Assembly: GCF_024320865.1 (NCBI RefSeq)
Contig: NZ_JANDBD010000001.1
Location: forward strand, 372,001-436,000
Reading direction: 5' to 3'
Length of the DNA stretch: 64,000 nucleotides
From: Mycolicibacterium arenosum
GTDB lineage: Bacteria > Actinomycetota > Actinomycetes > Mycobacteriales > Mycobacteriaceae
In this document: one piece after another, positions 8,373 through 20,512 of the stretch
Layout: every line of letters starts with the position of its first letter
Numbering within the stretch: the stretch's first letter is position 1
The notes under the pieces: generated by a model
What the model saw: only the letters and a program-made list of their open reading frames with translations
Told to the model about the DNA's origin: nothing
Database searches by the model: none
Translations under genes and position numbers: made by a program

Positions 8373-10184
8373 ATGACCGCCGACATCGACGCGATACTCG
8401 GGCGGCACCACCATGACGGAACACGGCTCATCGACATCCTGTGGGACGTTCAGCGTCGCTACGGATACCTTCCCGACGAGCACCTACCGCAGTTGGCGGC
8501 CGCGCTGAAGCGCACCCCGCTGGACATCGTCGAGACGGCCTCCTTCTATCACTTCTTCCACCGCGAGCCCTCCGGCCGGCATCGGATCTACCTGAGCAAC
8601 ACGGTGATCGCGAAGACGCGGGGGTATCGGGCGGTGTACGACGCGCTCGAACACCGGACCGGAGCCCGCTTCGGGGGAACCGACGACGCCGGCCTGTTCG
8701 GTCTCTTCGAGACGCCGTGCATCGGTCTCAGCGATCAGGAACCGGCGATGCTGCTCGACGGCGTGGCCGTCACCCGGCTCACTCCGGACACCGTGGCAGA
8801 CGTCATCGGCCAGCTGAAGGCGGGCAGGAGCGCCGCGGACATCGTGAACCCGGCCGGGCTTCCCGAAGACGGCCTCGCCTACGTCGAGCACCTGGTGGAG
8901 TCCAACGTGCACACGCGGGGCCCGGTCTTCTTCCACGGCGAAGCGGATCACCGGGCGCTGCTCAAGCGCTGCCTCGAAGAGACGCCCGACGACGTGATCG
9001 GCATGATCGCCGACTCCGGACTGCGCGGCTACGGCGGGGCAGGGTTCCGGACCGGGCTGAAATGGCGCCTGGGCCGGGACGCGCCGGGTGACGACAAGTA
9101 CGTCATCTGCAACGCCGACGAGGGCGAGCCCGGCACGTTCAAGGACCGGGCGCTGCTGACTCACACACCCAAAGACGTCCTTCTCGGGATGGTCATCGCC
9201 GCCTACGCGATGGGGGCGCGGAACGGGATCCTCTACCTGCGCGCCGAATACGCCTATCTGGCCGCCTATCTGGCGCGCCAGCTGGCCGAACTCCGCGACG
9301 ACGGGCTGCTGGGAACCGGGATCGGCGGCCACGCCGGATTCGATTTCGACATCCGCATCCAGCTGGGGGCCGGCGCCTACGTGTGCGGCGAGGAGTCCGC
9401 CCTGATCGAGTCGTGCGAGGGCAATCGGGGCACGCCGCGCCTGAAGCCGCCCTACCCGATTCAGCGGGGCTATCTCGGCAAGCCGACGTGTGTCAACAAC
9501 GTCGAAACCCTCGCTGCGGCAACCCGGATCATGGAGGAGGGCGCAGCGTGGTTCCGCCGGATGGGCACTCCGGAGTCGGCGGGGGCGCGCCTGCTGAGCG
9601 TTGCCGGGGACTGCAGTCGACCCGGCGTCTACGAGGTCGAGTGGGGCATCACGCTCGACGAGGTACTGACGATGGTCGGTGCGCGGGACGCTCACGCGGT
9701 CCAGGTGAGCGGACCATCGGGAGAGTGCCTGTCGGTCGCCGCCGACGGAGGGCGCCGGATCGCGTACGAGGACATCGGCTGCAACGGCGCCGTCACCGTC
9801 TTCGACTCAACTCGAGACCTGCTCGACTGCGTCGCCGACTACACGAAGTTCTTCGCCGACGAATCCTGCGGTATCTGTGTGCCCTGCCGGGCGGGCACCG
9901 TCGCGCTGCACGACAAGGTGCAACGGATCATCGCGGGCACCGCGGTGCAGCGGGATCTGGACGAAGCGGCCAGCTGGGGTGCGCTGACCAGGGCCACCAG
10001 CCGGTGCGGGCTCGGGATGACCGCGGCCAACCCGCTTCTCACGACGATGGGGAAGTTCCCCGAGCTCTACCGCGGCAGACTGAGCGCGCAGCCGGGTACC
10101 CTGCTGCCCTCGTTCGACCTGGCCGCGGCTCTCCCCGGCCGCACCGAGGTGATCGACGACATGGGAACGGGCACAACGACATGA
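8373..10184 (+). CDS. hoxF: NAD-reducing hydrogenase diaphorase subunit, HoxE-HoxF (NuoE-NuoF) fusion
   Basis: A 603-residue flavoprotein that exchanges electrons with NAD(P)H for a bidirectional group 3d-like [NiFe] hydrogenase. Residues 1-150 are NuoE-like. Residues about 190-600 are NuoF-like, with the Gly-rich GYGGAGFRTGLKW NADH site, the FMN-binding stretch ICNADEGEPGTF and GAYVCGEESALIES, and a [4Fe-4S] site at C499, C502, C505 and C545 (ESCGICVPCR ... RCGLG). In the NuoE part only one of the four usual [2Fe-2S] cysteines remains (C116 in TPCIG). The first pair is replaced in LSNTVIAK and the fourth by Ser. The ATG at 8373 fits the NuoE N-terminus. The stop overlaps hoxU (ATGA). The cytoplasmic complex is HoxFUYH. 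Confidence 0.92.
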   Translation: MTADIDAILGRHHHDGTRLIDILWDVQRRYGYLPDEHLPQLAAALKRTPLDIVETASFYHFFHREPSGRHRIYLSNTVIAKTRGYRAVYDALEHRTGARFGGTDDAGLFGLFETPCIGLSDQEPAMLLDGVAVTRLTPDTVADVIGQLKAGRSAADIVNPAGLPEDGLAYVEHLVESNVHTRGPVFFHGEADHRALLKRCLEETPDDVIGMIADSGLRGYGGAGFRTGLKWRLGRDAPGDDKYVICNADEGEPGTFKDRALLTHTPKDVLLGMVIAAYAMGARNGILYLRAEYAYLAAYLARQLAELRDDGLLGTGIGGHAGFDFDIRIQLGAGAYVCGEESALIESCEGNRGTPRLKPPYPIQRGYLGKPTCVNNVETLAAATRIMEEGAAWFRRMGTPESAGARLLSVAGDCSRPGVYEVEWGITLDEVLTMVGARDAHAVQVSGPSGECLSVAADGGRRIAYEDIGCNGAVTVFDSTRDLLDCVADYTKFFADESCGICVPCRAGTVALHDKVQRIIAGTAVQRDLDEAASWGALTRATSRCGLGMTAANPLLTTMGKFPELYRGRLSAQPGTLLPSFDLAAALPGRTEVIDDMGTGTTT

Positions 10185-10891
10185 AGATCCAGCTCGAGAT
10201 CGACGGGATCCAGGTGTCGGCCGAGGAGAACGCGACCCTGATCGACGTGGCGGCCGACGCCGGGGTGTACATCCCGGCGCTGTGCTACCTCAAGGGCGAG
10301 CCCTGCCTCGGGACGTGCCGAGTGTGCTCGGTGCAGGTGAACGGCGTCGTGGCCGCGGCCTGCACGGTGCTCGTCAGCGACGGCATGACCGTGCACGTCG
10401 ACGAACCGGAGACAACAAGATTCCGAAAGGCGTTGGTGGAGCTGCTGTTCTCGGAGGGCAATCACAACTGTCCGAGCTGTGAGAAGAGCGGCCGCTGCAC
10501 GCTGCAGGCCGTCGGCTACGAGGTGGGCATGCTCGTCTCGCGCTTCCCCTACCGGTTCCCGCACCGCGACCGGGACCACGCCTCGATGAGGATCTGGCTG
10601 GAACGGGATCGCTGCATCTTCTGCCAGCGCTGCGTGGAGTTCGTGCGCGACGAGGGAACGGGGGAGAAGATCTTCAGCATCAGTCACCGTGGCTCCGAGT
10701 CTCGCATCGAGGTCGACACCGAGCGCGCGAACGCCATGCCCGAGAAACAGATCCGGTACGCCGTCGAGATATGCCCGGTCGGTGCGATCCTCGAGAAGCG
10801 AGTCGGGTACGACGTCCCGATCGGCCGGCGCAAGTACGAGGTCGAGTCGGTTCGCGACCGGGCCCTGCACAGCTCGGACGGTGCACCGTGA
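10181..10891 (+). CDS. hoxU: hydrogenase diaphorase small subunit HoxU (NuoG-like ferredoxin protein)
   Basis: A 236-residue iron-sulfur protein that wires HoxF to HoxY. The N-terminal plant-type [2Fe-2S] domain has C35, the CLGTCRVC motif and a later Cys (AACTVLV). Next comes the His-Cys [4Fe-4S] region of NuoG type (HNCPSCEKSGRCTLQ). Then CIFCQRCVEF with a last Cys in EICPVGAI gives one further [4Fe-4S] cluster. The length matches HoxU (about 235). It overlaps hoxF upstream (ATGA) and hoxY downstream (GTGA), so the four structural genes are translationally coupled. Confidence 0.93.
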   Translation: MKIQLEIDGIQVSAEENATLIDVAADAGVYIPALCYLKGEPCLGTCRVCSVQVNGVVAAACTVLVSDGMTVHVDEPETTRFRKALVELLFSEGNHNCPSCEKSGRCTLQAVGYEVGMLVSRFPYRFPHRDRDHASMRIWLERDRCIFCQRCVEFVRDEGTGEKIFSISHRGSESRIEVDTERANAMPEKQIRYAVEICPVGAILEKRVGYDVPIGRRKYEVESVRDRALHSSDGAP

Positions 10892-11466
10892 GCCACGACA
10901 CCGGCGAGGACACCGGCGATGGGAAACTCGACGTCGCGATGATCAGCCTGTGCGGCTGCTGGGGATGCACGTTGTCCTTTCTCGACATCGACGAGCGGAT
11001 CCTGGGACTGCTGACCAGGATCACCATTCACCGTTCCTCCCTCACCGACATCAAGCGGATCACGAAGCGCTGCGCGATCGGCTTCATCGAAGGCGGGGTG
11101 GCCAACGAGGACAACATCGAGACGCTGCGCCATTTCCGCGACAACTGCGACGTCCTCATCTCCGTGGGTGCCTGCGCCGTGTGGGGTGGCGTTCCCGCGA
11201 TGCGCAACGTCTTCGAGCTGACGGACTGCCTCGCAGAGGCCTACCTGAACTCGCCGACCGCCGTTCCCGGTGCGGCGCCGGTCATTCCGTGTCATCCGGA
11301 CATCCCGCGGCTCACCACCAAGGTTCACCCCTGCCATGAGGTGGTCGAGATGGACTACTTCATCCCCGGCTGTCCACCGGATGCCGACGCCATCTTCGCG
11401 GTACTCGACGACCTCATCGAAGGTCGTCCGGTCGCGTTGCCGCGCTCGTTGATCCACTACGACTGA
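10888..11466 (+). CDS. hoxY: [NiFe]-hydrogenase small subunit HoxY
   Basis: A 192-residue small subunit carrying the proximal [4Fe-4S] cluster. Ligands are visible in CGCWGC (C24, C27), GACAVWGG, the CHP region and PGCPPD. There is no twin-arginine signal and no C-terminal cluster domain, as expected of the short cytoplasmic group 3 subunits rather than membrane-bound uptake enzymes. The GTG start overlaps the hoxU stop. Its place between hoxU and hoxH matches classical hoxFUYH order. It passes electrons between the NiFe site in HoxH and the HoxU chain. Confidence 0.93.
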   Translation: MSHDTGEDTGDGKLDVAMISLCGCWGCTLSFLDIDERILGLLTRITIHRSSLTDIKRITKRCAIGFIEGGVANEDNIETLRHFRDNCDVLISVGACAVWGGVPAMRNVFELTDCLAEAYLNSPTAVPGAAPVIPCHPDIPRLTTKVHPCHEVVEMDYFIPGCPPDADAIFAVLDDLIEGRPVALPRSLIHYD

Positions 11467-11482
11467 ACCTCGGAGCCGTCGC

Positions 11483-12952
11483 GTGAGCAGAAAGATCGTC
11501 ATCGACCCCGTGACCCGCATCGAGGGCCACGGCAAGGTGACCGTGCACCTCGACGACGACGGCAACGTCGTCGACGCCCGGCTGCACGTCGTCGAGTTCC
11601 GCGGCTTCGAGAAGTTCGTGCAGGGCCACCCGTTCTGGGAGGCGCCGATGCTGCTGCAGCGGATCTGCGGGATCTGCTTCGTCAGTCACCACCTGTGCGG
11701 TGCCAAAGTGCTCGACGACATCGTCGGCGCCGGCGTGCGGTCGGCAACACCGATCACCCGCACGGCGGAGAAGATCCGGCGCCTCGGCCACTACGCTCAG
11801 ATGCTGCAATCCCATGTGACGGCGTACTTCTACCTCGTGGCGCCCGAGATGGTGTTCGGGATGGACGCCGCGCCCGAGCAGCGCAACATCCTGGGCCTGA
11901 TCGACGCCGATCCCGCGCTGATGCAGCGGGTGATCATGCTGCGCAAGTGGGGGCAGGAGGTCATCAAGACGGTCTTCGGCAGGCGGATGCACGGCATCAA
12001 CTCGGTGCCGGGAGGAGTCGACAAGAATCTGAGCCGCGCCGAATGCGATCGACTGCTCAACGGCGAAGCGGGCCTGCCGTCCATCGACGAGGTCATCGAC
12101 TACGCGCAGGACGGTCTTCGCCTGTTCTCCGAGTTCCACCGCAAGCATCGCAGTCAGGTCGACGAGTTCGCGACCGTTCCCTCCCTGAGCATGTCGCTGG
12201 TCGACGCCGACGGCAACGTGGACTACTACGACGGCGTACTGCGCATCGTCGACGAGGACAAGCGCGTCGTCCGCGACATCGACTACCACGACTACCTCGA
12301 TCACTTCTCCGAAGCCGTCGAGCCGTGGAGTTACATGAAGTTCCCCTTCCTCAAGGACCTCGGCCGGGAGAAGGGTTCGGTACGAGTCGGCCCGCTTGCG
12401 CGGATGAACGTCACGACCGCGCTGACGACTCCGCTGGCCCAGGAGGCACTGGACCGCTTTCACTCGTACACCGGTGGCGCGGCGAATCACATGACACTGC
12501 ACACCAATTGGGCACGCGCAATCGAAGTGCTCCATGCGGCCGAGGTCATCCGGGCGCTGCTGCGCGACCCCGACCTGCAGAACGAGGACCTGGTCGTCAC
12601 ACCGTCGGCGAGCGCATGGGTCGGTGAGGGTGTCGGGGTCGTGGAGGCCCCGCGCGGCACGCTGCTGCATCACTACCGGGCCGGCCGCGGGGGCGACATC
12701 ACCTTCGTCAACCTCGTCGTCGCCACCACGCACAACAACGCGGTGCTCAACCGCACCGTGCGCTCCGTGGCCGAGGATCATCTCGTCGGTCACGGGGAGA
12801 TCACCGAGGCGATGATGAACGCCGTTGAGGTCGGTATCCGCGCGTTCGATCCCTGCCTGAGTTGCGCGACGCACGCGTACGGCCAGATGCCCCTGATCGT
12901 CACGGTCCACGGGCCGGCCGGTGATGTCATCGACGAACGCGTCCGGTCGTGA
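11483..12952 (+). CDS. hoxH: [NiFe]-hydrogenase large subunit HoxH
   Basis: A 489-residue catalytic subunit with the NiFe(CN)2CO site. The L1 motif RICGIC (C62, C65) and the L2 motif DPCLSCATH (C458, C461) supply the four Ni/Fe cysteines. After the L2 His a 25-residue tail remains (AYGQMPLIV onward), the peptide removed by the maturation protease encoded next. The RIEGHGK motif near the N-terminus is typical. The GTG start at 11483 follows a 16-base gap after hoxY. In HoxFUYH complexes the enzyme couples H2 to NAD(H) and is often bidirectional. In hypoxic mycobacteria, H2 production to reoxidise cofactor is the likely role, by inference. Confidence 0.94.
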   Translation: MSRKIVIDPVTRIEGHGKVTVHLDDDGNVVDARLHVVEFRGFEKFVQGHPFWEAPMLLQRICGICFVSHHLCGAKVLDDIVGAGVRSATPITRTAEKIRRLGHYAQMLQSHVTAYFYLVAPEMVFGMDAAPEQRNILGLIDADPALMQRVIMLRKWGQEVIKTVFGRRMHGINSVPGGVDKNLSRAECDRLLNGEAGLPSIDEVIDYAQDGLRLFSEFHRKHRSQVDEFATVPSLSMSLVDADGNVDYYDGVLRIVDEDKRVVRDIDYHDYLDHFSEAVEPWSYMKFPFLKDLGREKGSVRVGPLARMNVTTALTTPLAQEALDRFHSYTGGAANHMTLHTNWARAIEVLHAAEVIRALLRDPDLQNEDLVVTPSASAWVGEGVGVVEAPRGTLLHHYRAGRGGDITFVNLVVATTHNNAVLNRTVRSVAEDHLVGHGEITEAMMNAVEVGIRAFDPCLSCATHAYGQMPLIVTVHGPAGDVIDERVRS

Positions 12953-13422
12953 ACCTCGACGAGTTCGACGACGAGTCCTGCCTGATCTACGGCATCGGCA
13001 ACGTGGGGCGGCAGGACGACGGCTTGGGCTGGGCGTTCGTCGATTGGCTTGAGGCGCAGGGCCTCTGCGCAAACGCCGAGCTGCACAGGGGGTACCAGCT
13101 TCTGCTCGAGGACGCCGACGTGATCAGCACCAGGCAGCGGGTGCTGTTCGTCGACGCCACCAAGGACGAGGCGGTCACCGCGTTCACCCTGGAGCGCGCG
13201 GTGCCGAAGATGGACGTCAGCTTCACGTCGCACGCCATCTCGATCCCCGCGGTCATGGCGATCTGTCTGCGGTGCTTCGACCGCCTACCGGAGGTGTACG
13301 TCCTCGCAGTCAGGGGTTTCGAGTTCGAGCTCGCAACGGGACTGACGCCAGCGGCGCAACGCAATCTCGATGCGGCGACGGCGCATGTCACGCGTGTGAC
13401 CGTCGGCAGGAACACACCGTGA
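12949..13422 (+). CDS. hoxW: HoxW-type hydrogenase maturation endopeptidase
   Basis: A 157-residue protease that matures HoxH. The N-terminal motif GIGNVGRQDDGLG contains the acidic metal ligand, and FTSHAISIPAVMA contains the second ligand region (family SPHxxxL; here SHAIS). Normal family length. The GTG overlaps the hoxH stop, and the stop overlaps the permease start (GTGA), so it is coupled to both. It is distinct from the longer protease at the left window edge, which presumably serves the other hydrogenase. Confidence 0.9.
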   Translation: MNLDEFDDESCLIYGIGNVGRQDDGLGWAFVDWLEAQGLCANAELHRGYQLLLEDADVISTRQRVLFVDATKDEAVTAFTLERAVPKMDVSFTSHAISIPAVMAICLRCFDRLPEVYVLAVRGFEFELATGLTPAAQRNLDAATAHVTRVTVGRNTP

Positions 13423-14264
13423 CGCTGCGCGCCGTCAATCCGCGGCTCATCCGTGAGCTCGAACGGCCCGTCACCGTGCTCGGCCGAATCGGCGACATGG
13501 CGGTGTTCTTCGTCCGAGCTGTCGCGGGCGTTCCCTACGCCCTGCGGTGGTACCGGACGGACATCATGCGTCTCATCGGCGAGATCAGCATGGGTGTCGG
13601 AACACTGGCGATGATCGGCGGGACACTCGTCATCGTCGGGTTCCTGACGATCGCGACCGGTGGAACGCTCGCGGTACAGGGCTACAGCTCGCTGGGCAAC
13701 ATCGGCATCGAGGCGCTCACCGGCTTCCTGTCGGCGTTCATCAACGTGCGGATCGCCGCGCCGGTGATCGCCGGGATCGGACTGGCGGCGACCTTCGGGG
13801 CCGGCGTGACCGCCCAACTCGGCGCCATGCGGATCAACGAGGAGATCGACGCGCTCGAGTCGATGGCGATTCGCCCGATCTCGTTCCTGGTGAGCACCAG
13901 GCTCGTCGCCGGCATGGTGGCGATCACGCCGCTGTACTCCATCGCCGTCATGCTGTCGTTCGCCGCCAGCCGGTTCACCACCGTGGTGCTACTCGGGCAG
14001 TCGCCAGGTCTCTACGACCACTACTTCGGGACGTTCCTCAACCCGATCGACCTGTTGTGGTCGTTCGTCCAGGCCATCCTCATGGCGGCGGCGATTCTGT
14101 TGATACACACGTACTTCGGCTACTACACCTCCGGCGGCCCCGCCGGTGTCGGGGTGGCGACGGGTGATGCCGTGCGCACGTCCCTCGTCGTCGTGGTGTC
14201 GGTCACGTTGATCGTGTCGATGGTCATCTACGGCTCGGGTGGCAACTTCAACCTCGCGGGTTAG
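13419..14264 (+). CDS. orphan YrbE/MlaE-type ABC permease
   Basis: A 281-residue membrane protein of the MlaE/YrbE permease family, which in mycobacteria normally occurs as YrbEA-YrbEB pairs heading mce operons for lipid or sterol import. There are five to six hydrophobic segments. Family-typical regions include EISMGVGTLAMIGGTLVIVGFLT-like helices, QLGAMRINEEIDALE (the coupling helix with conserved Glu/Asp) and the GYYTSGGPAGVGVATGDAVR motif. No partner YrbE, Mce or ATPase gene follows. Instead the gene is the last of the hox operon and overlaps hoxW by 4 bases. It may serve with a distant MceG ATPase, or have another use in the hydrogenase context. The function is unproven. Confidence 0.85.
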   Translation: MTLRAVNPRLIRELERPVTVLGRIGDMAVFFVRAVAGVPYALRWYRTDIMRLIGEISMGVGTLAMIGGTLVIVGFLTIATGGTLAVQGYSSLGNIGIEALTGFLSAFINVRIAAPVIAGIGLAATFGAGVTAQLGAMRINEEIDALESMAIRPISFLVSTRLVAGMVAITPLYSIAVMLSFAASRFTTVVLLGQSPGLYDHYFGTFLNPIDLLWSFVQAILMAAAILLIHTYFGYYTSGGPAGVGVATGDAVRTSLVVVVSVTLIVSMVIYGSGGNFNLAG

Positions 14265-14282
14265 CCGGCGTCTCCCGTGCTG

Positions 14283-14299
14283 GGCTGACCGTTTCAGCT
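14283..14299. terminator. weak hairpin between convergent operons
   Basis: GCTGA-CCGTT-TCAGC forms a short stem in the 34-base gap between the hox operon and the convergent DHOD-like gene. There is no U tract, so termination is only suggested by position. Confidence 0.3.
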
Positions 14300-15308
14300 C
14301 ACCACGGCCCGACGTTGGCGCCGTTCGCCCGGCGGAGCGCACTGACGTAGTCCCCGCGCTCGCGTGCGGTCTCGTCCGCATCGACGGGAACGGCGAGGAG
14401 CCCGCGAAAGTCGTCGATCGTGGTGTACCCCTTGTGCCGCATCCACCGGCACATCCCGTCGAGCATGACGGCAGCGTAGTCGGGACCGTGCCGCAGCAGA
14501 GCCGACGCGGTCATCACGACATCGGCGCCCGCGAGCAGGTACTTGATCAGCTCCTTTGCTCCCTCGACGCCCGTCGTCGCCGCCAGTGAGGCGTCGAGCC
14601 GTCCGTGCAGCAGCGCGATCCACGTCATCGGAAGGCGCGACTCGTCCGATCTCGACAGCGACGTCCCCGGCACCACGGCGAGTGCCTCGGGGTCGATGTC
14701 GGGCTGCAGGAACCTGTTGAACAGCACCAGTCCGTCGGCGCCCGCCAGGTCGAGACGCCGAGCCATTTCCGCGGTCGCACTGAAGTACGGGCTGAGCTTC
14801 ACAGCGACCGGCACGGTGACCGCATTCTTGACGCCCGCGACGATGTCGAGGTGACGCTGTTCGACGTCGCGACCCGAGACGTGCGGATCACCCGGAAGGT
14901 AGTAGACGTTCAATTCGATTGCGGCGGCGCCCGAATCCTGCATCGAGCGGGCGTACCCCGCCCAGCTTCCGGGTGAGCTTCCGTTGATGCTGCCGATCAC
15001 GGGAACGTCAACGTCCGCCGCCGCGCGTTCGAGCAGGGTCAGGTACCGGTGCGGGCCGTGGTCGGCGCCTGCGGACTGCGGGAAGTAGGACAGCGATTCG
15101 CCGAAGCTCTCCGAGCCGGCCAGGGCCAGTCGGGCATCCCGCTCGGCCTCGGCTCGCAGCTGTTCCTCGAAGAGCGAGTAGAGCACCACCGCGCCGACGC
15201 CGGCATCGGCCAGGAGCCGGACACCGTCGACGGTCTTCGACAGCGGTGAGGCCGACGCGACCAGTGGGTTGCGCAGGCTCAGACCCAGATAGCGTGTGGA
15301 CAGTTCCA

Positions 15309-15309
<1 letters not shown>
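14299..15309 (-). CDS. dihydroorotate dehydrogenase-like flavoprotein linked to PFOR
   Basis: A 336-residue (beta/alpha)8 FMN protein related to class 1 DHODs. The N-terminus MELSTRYLGLSLRNPLVAS matches the family opening, and SINGSS, ELNVYYLPG, PVAVKLSP, LVLFNRF and ADVVMTASALLR mark the FMN/phosphate barrel. Proteins of this type lie beside nifJ-type PFOR genes in several bacteria, so a redox role with pyruvate oxidation is more likely than pyrimidine synthesis. Its start overlaps the PFOR stop (ATGA) and it is the last gene of a five-gene minus-strand unit. The real substrate is unknown. Confidence 0.85.
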
Positions 15310-18877
<3,568 letters not shown>

Positions 18878-18881
<4 letters not shown>

Positions 18882-20509
18882 GTCGGCTCCGGGAACATCT
18901 CGATCGCGTGGACGGGGCATTGGTCGGCGCACGCGGCGCATCCGGTGCAGGCGTCGTAGTCGAACTCGTACCGGCGCCCGATGCCCAGCTTGATCACGGC
19001 GTTCTCGGGACACGCACCCAGGCAGCCGTCGCACTCGAAGCAGTTGCCGCAGGACAGGCACCGGCCCGCCTCGAACGTCGCCTCGGTTCCCGTCAAGCCG
19101 CCGACGACCTCCGCGAAGTTCTCGGTGCGCGTCTGTGGTGGGAGCTCGGGCTGACGCCGCCGTGCGGCGTCACCGAAGTACCACGGGTGCAGCGCATCGA
19201 ACGTCGCCGTGGGGTGTTTCGGCGACGCGACGCTCGGTACCGAGCGCAGCCACGCGTCGATGTGCCCGGCCGCTTTCCTACCGTGTCCGACGCCGACGGT
19301 GACGGTGCGTTCGCCGGGCACCATGTCGCCGCCGGCGAACACCCCCGGACAGCCGGTCATGAGCGTTTCCGAGACGCGCACACTGCCGTCGGTGTCGAAC
19401 TCCACGCCCGGCAGCGTCCGCATGAAGGCGGACTCGGTCTCCTGGCCGAGCGCCATGATCAGGGTGTCGGCGGCCAGCGTCTCGAAGCGGCCCGTCGGTC
19501 GTGGAAAGCCCGACTCGTCGAGTTCCATCACCTCGACCCGCAGTTCGGGTCCGTCGAACGCGGTGACGGTGCGCAGCCAGTTGACCCGGACGCCCTCGCG
19601 CTCGGCGTCCTCGGCTTCCTCCCGGTGCGCGGGCATCTGCTCGCGGGTGCGGCGGTAGACGATGACCGCGTCCTCGGCGCCCAGGCGGCGGGCCACCCTG
19701 GCGGCGTCCATCGCGGTGTTCCCACCGCCGTACACGGCGACGTGCCGCCCGATCGCCGGTCGGGCGCCGTCGGCGACGTCGTGCAGGAACGACACCGCGT
19801 CGACCATCCTGCCCGCGTCGCCCGACGGGATGTCGACGCGTTTGGCCAGATGCGCACCGACCGCGACGAATACGGCGTCGAAGCCACCGGCGTCGCGCTC
19901 GGCGGCGAGATCCTCGATCCGGTGATCGCACGTGAACGTCACCCCCATGGCCGCGATCCGATCGACCTCGGCGTCGAGGACGTCACGGGGGAGTCGGTAG
20001 CTCGGGATGCCGTACCGCATCATGCCGCCGGGATTCGAGCCGGCATCGCGGACCTCCACCCGGTGGCCGCGGCACGCCAGGTGGTAGGCGGCGGACAGCC
20101 CGCTCGGACCGGCGCCGATCACGAGTACCCGCTTGCCCGTCGGGGCGGGCGGGGGATCGAACGTCCAACCGCTGGCGGTGGCGAGGTCGCCGAGGAATCG
20201 CTCCACCGAGTGGATGGCGACAGAACTGTCGAGTTGGTTTCGGTTGCAGACGGTTTCGCACGGGTGGTAACACACTCGGCCGTGGATGGCGGCGAACGGG
20301 TTGTCCGCGACGAGTTGTCGCCACGCGGCCTCGTGGCGGCCCGCCGTGGCGTGGGCCAGCCACGCCTGGATGTTCTCTCCCGCCGGACATCCGGCGTTGC
20401 ACGGTGGTAGCAGGTCGACGTACACCGGCCGTTGCTCGCGCACCGGGCCCGCTCGGGGATGTCCGTGGGCCAGGTCCGCGAGTGGCGTGACGTCACCGGG
20501 GTCGGCCAT
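18878..20509 (-). CDS. GltD/NfnB-like NAD(P)H oxidoreductase with C-terminal 2[4Fe-4S] ferredoxin domain
   Basis: A 543-residue FAD enzyme. The N-terminal cysteine-rich cluster domain has PPCNAGCPAG and CYHPCETVC motifs. Then come an FAD dinucleotide fold (VLVIGAGPSGLSAAYHLA at about residue 130), an NAD(P)H fold (VAVYGGGNTAMDAARVARR at about 260), and a C-terminal pair of ferredoxin motifs (CFECDGCLGACPE and CTGCAACADQCP). The last feature distinguishes it from ordinary glutamate synthase small subunits and suggests direct exchange with ferredoxin. It overlaps the PFOR gene by 4 bases and follows otsB1 after 3 bases. The likely task is moving electrons from PFOR-reduced clusters to NAD(P)+ (or the reverse). 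No glutamate synthase large subunit is present nearby. Confidence 0.88.
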
Positions 20510-20512
20510 CGG

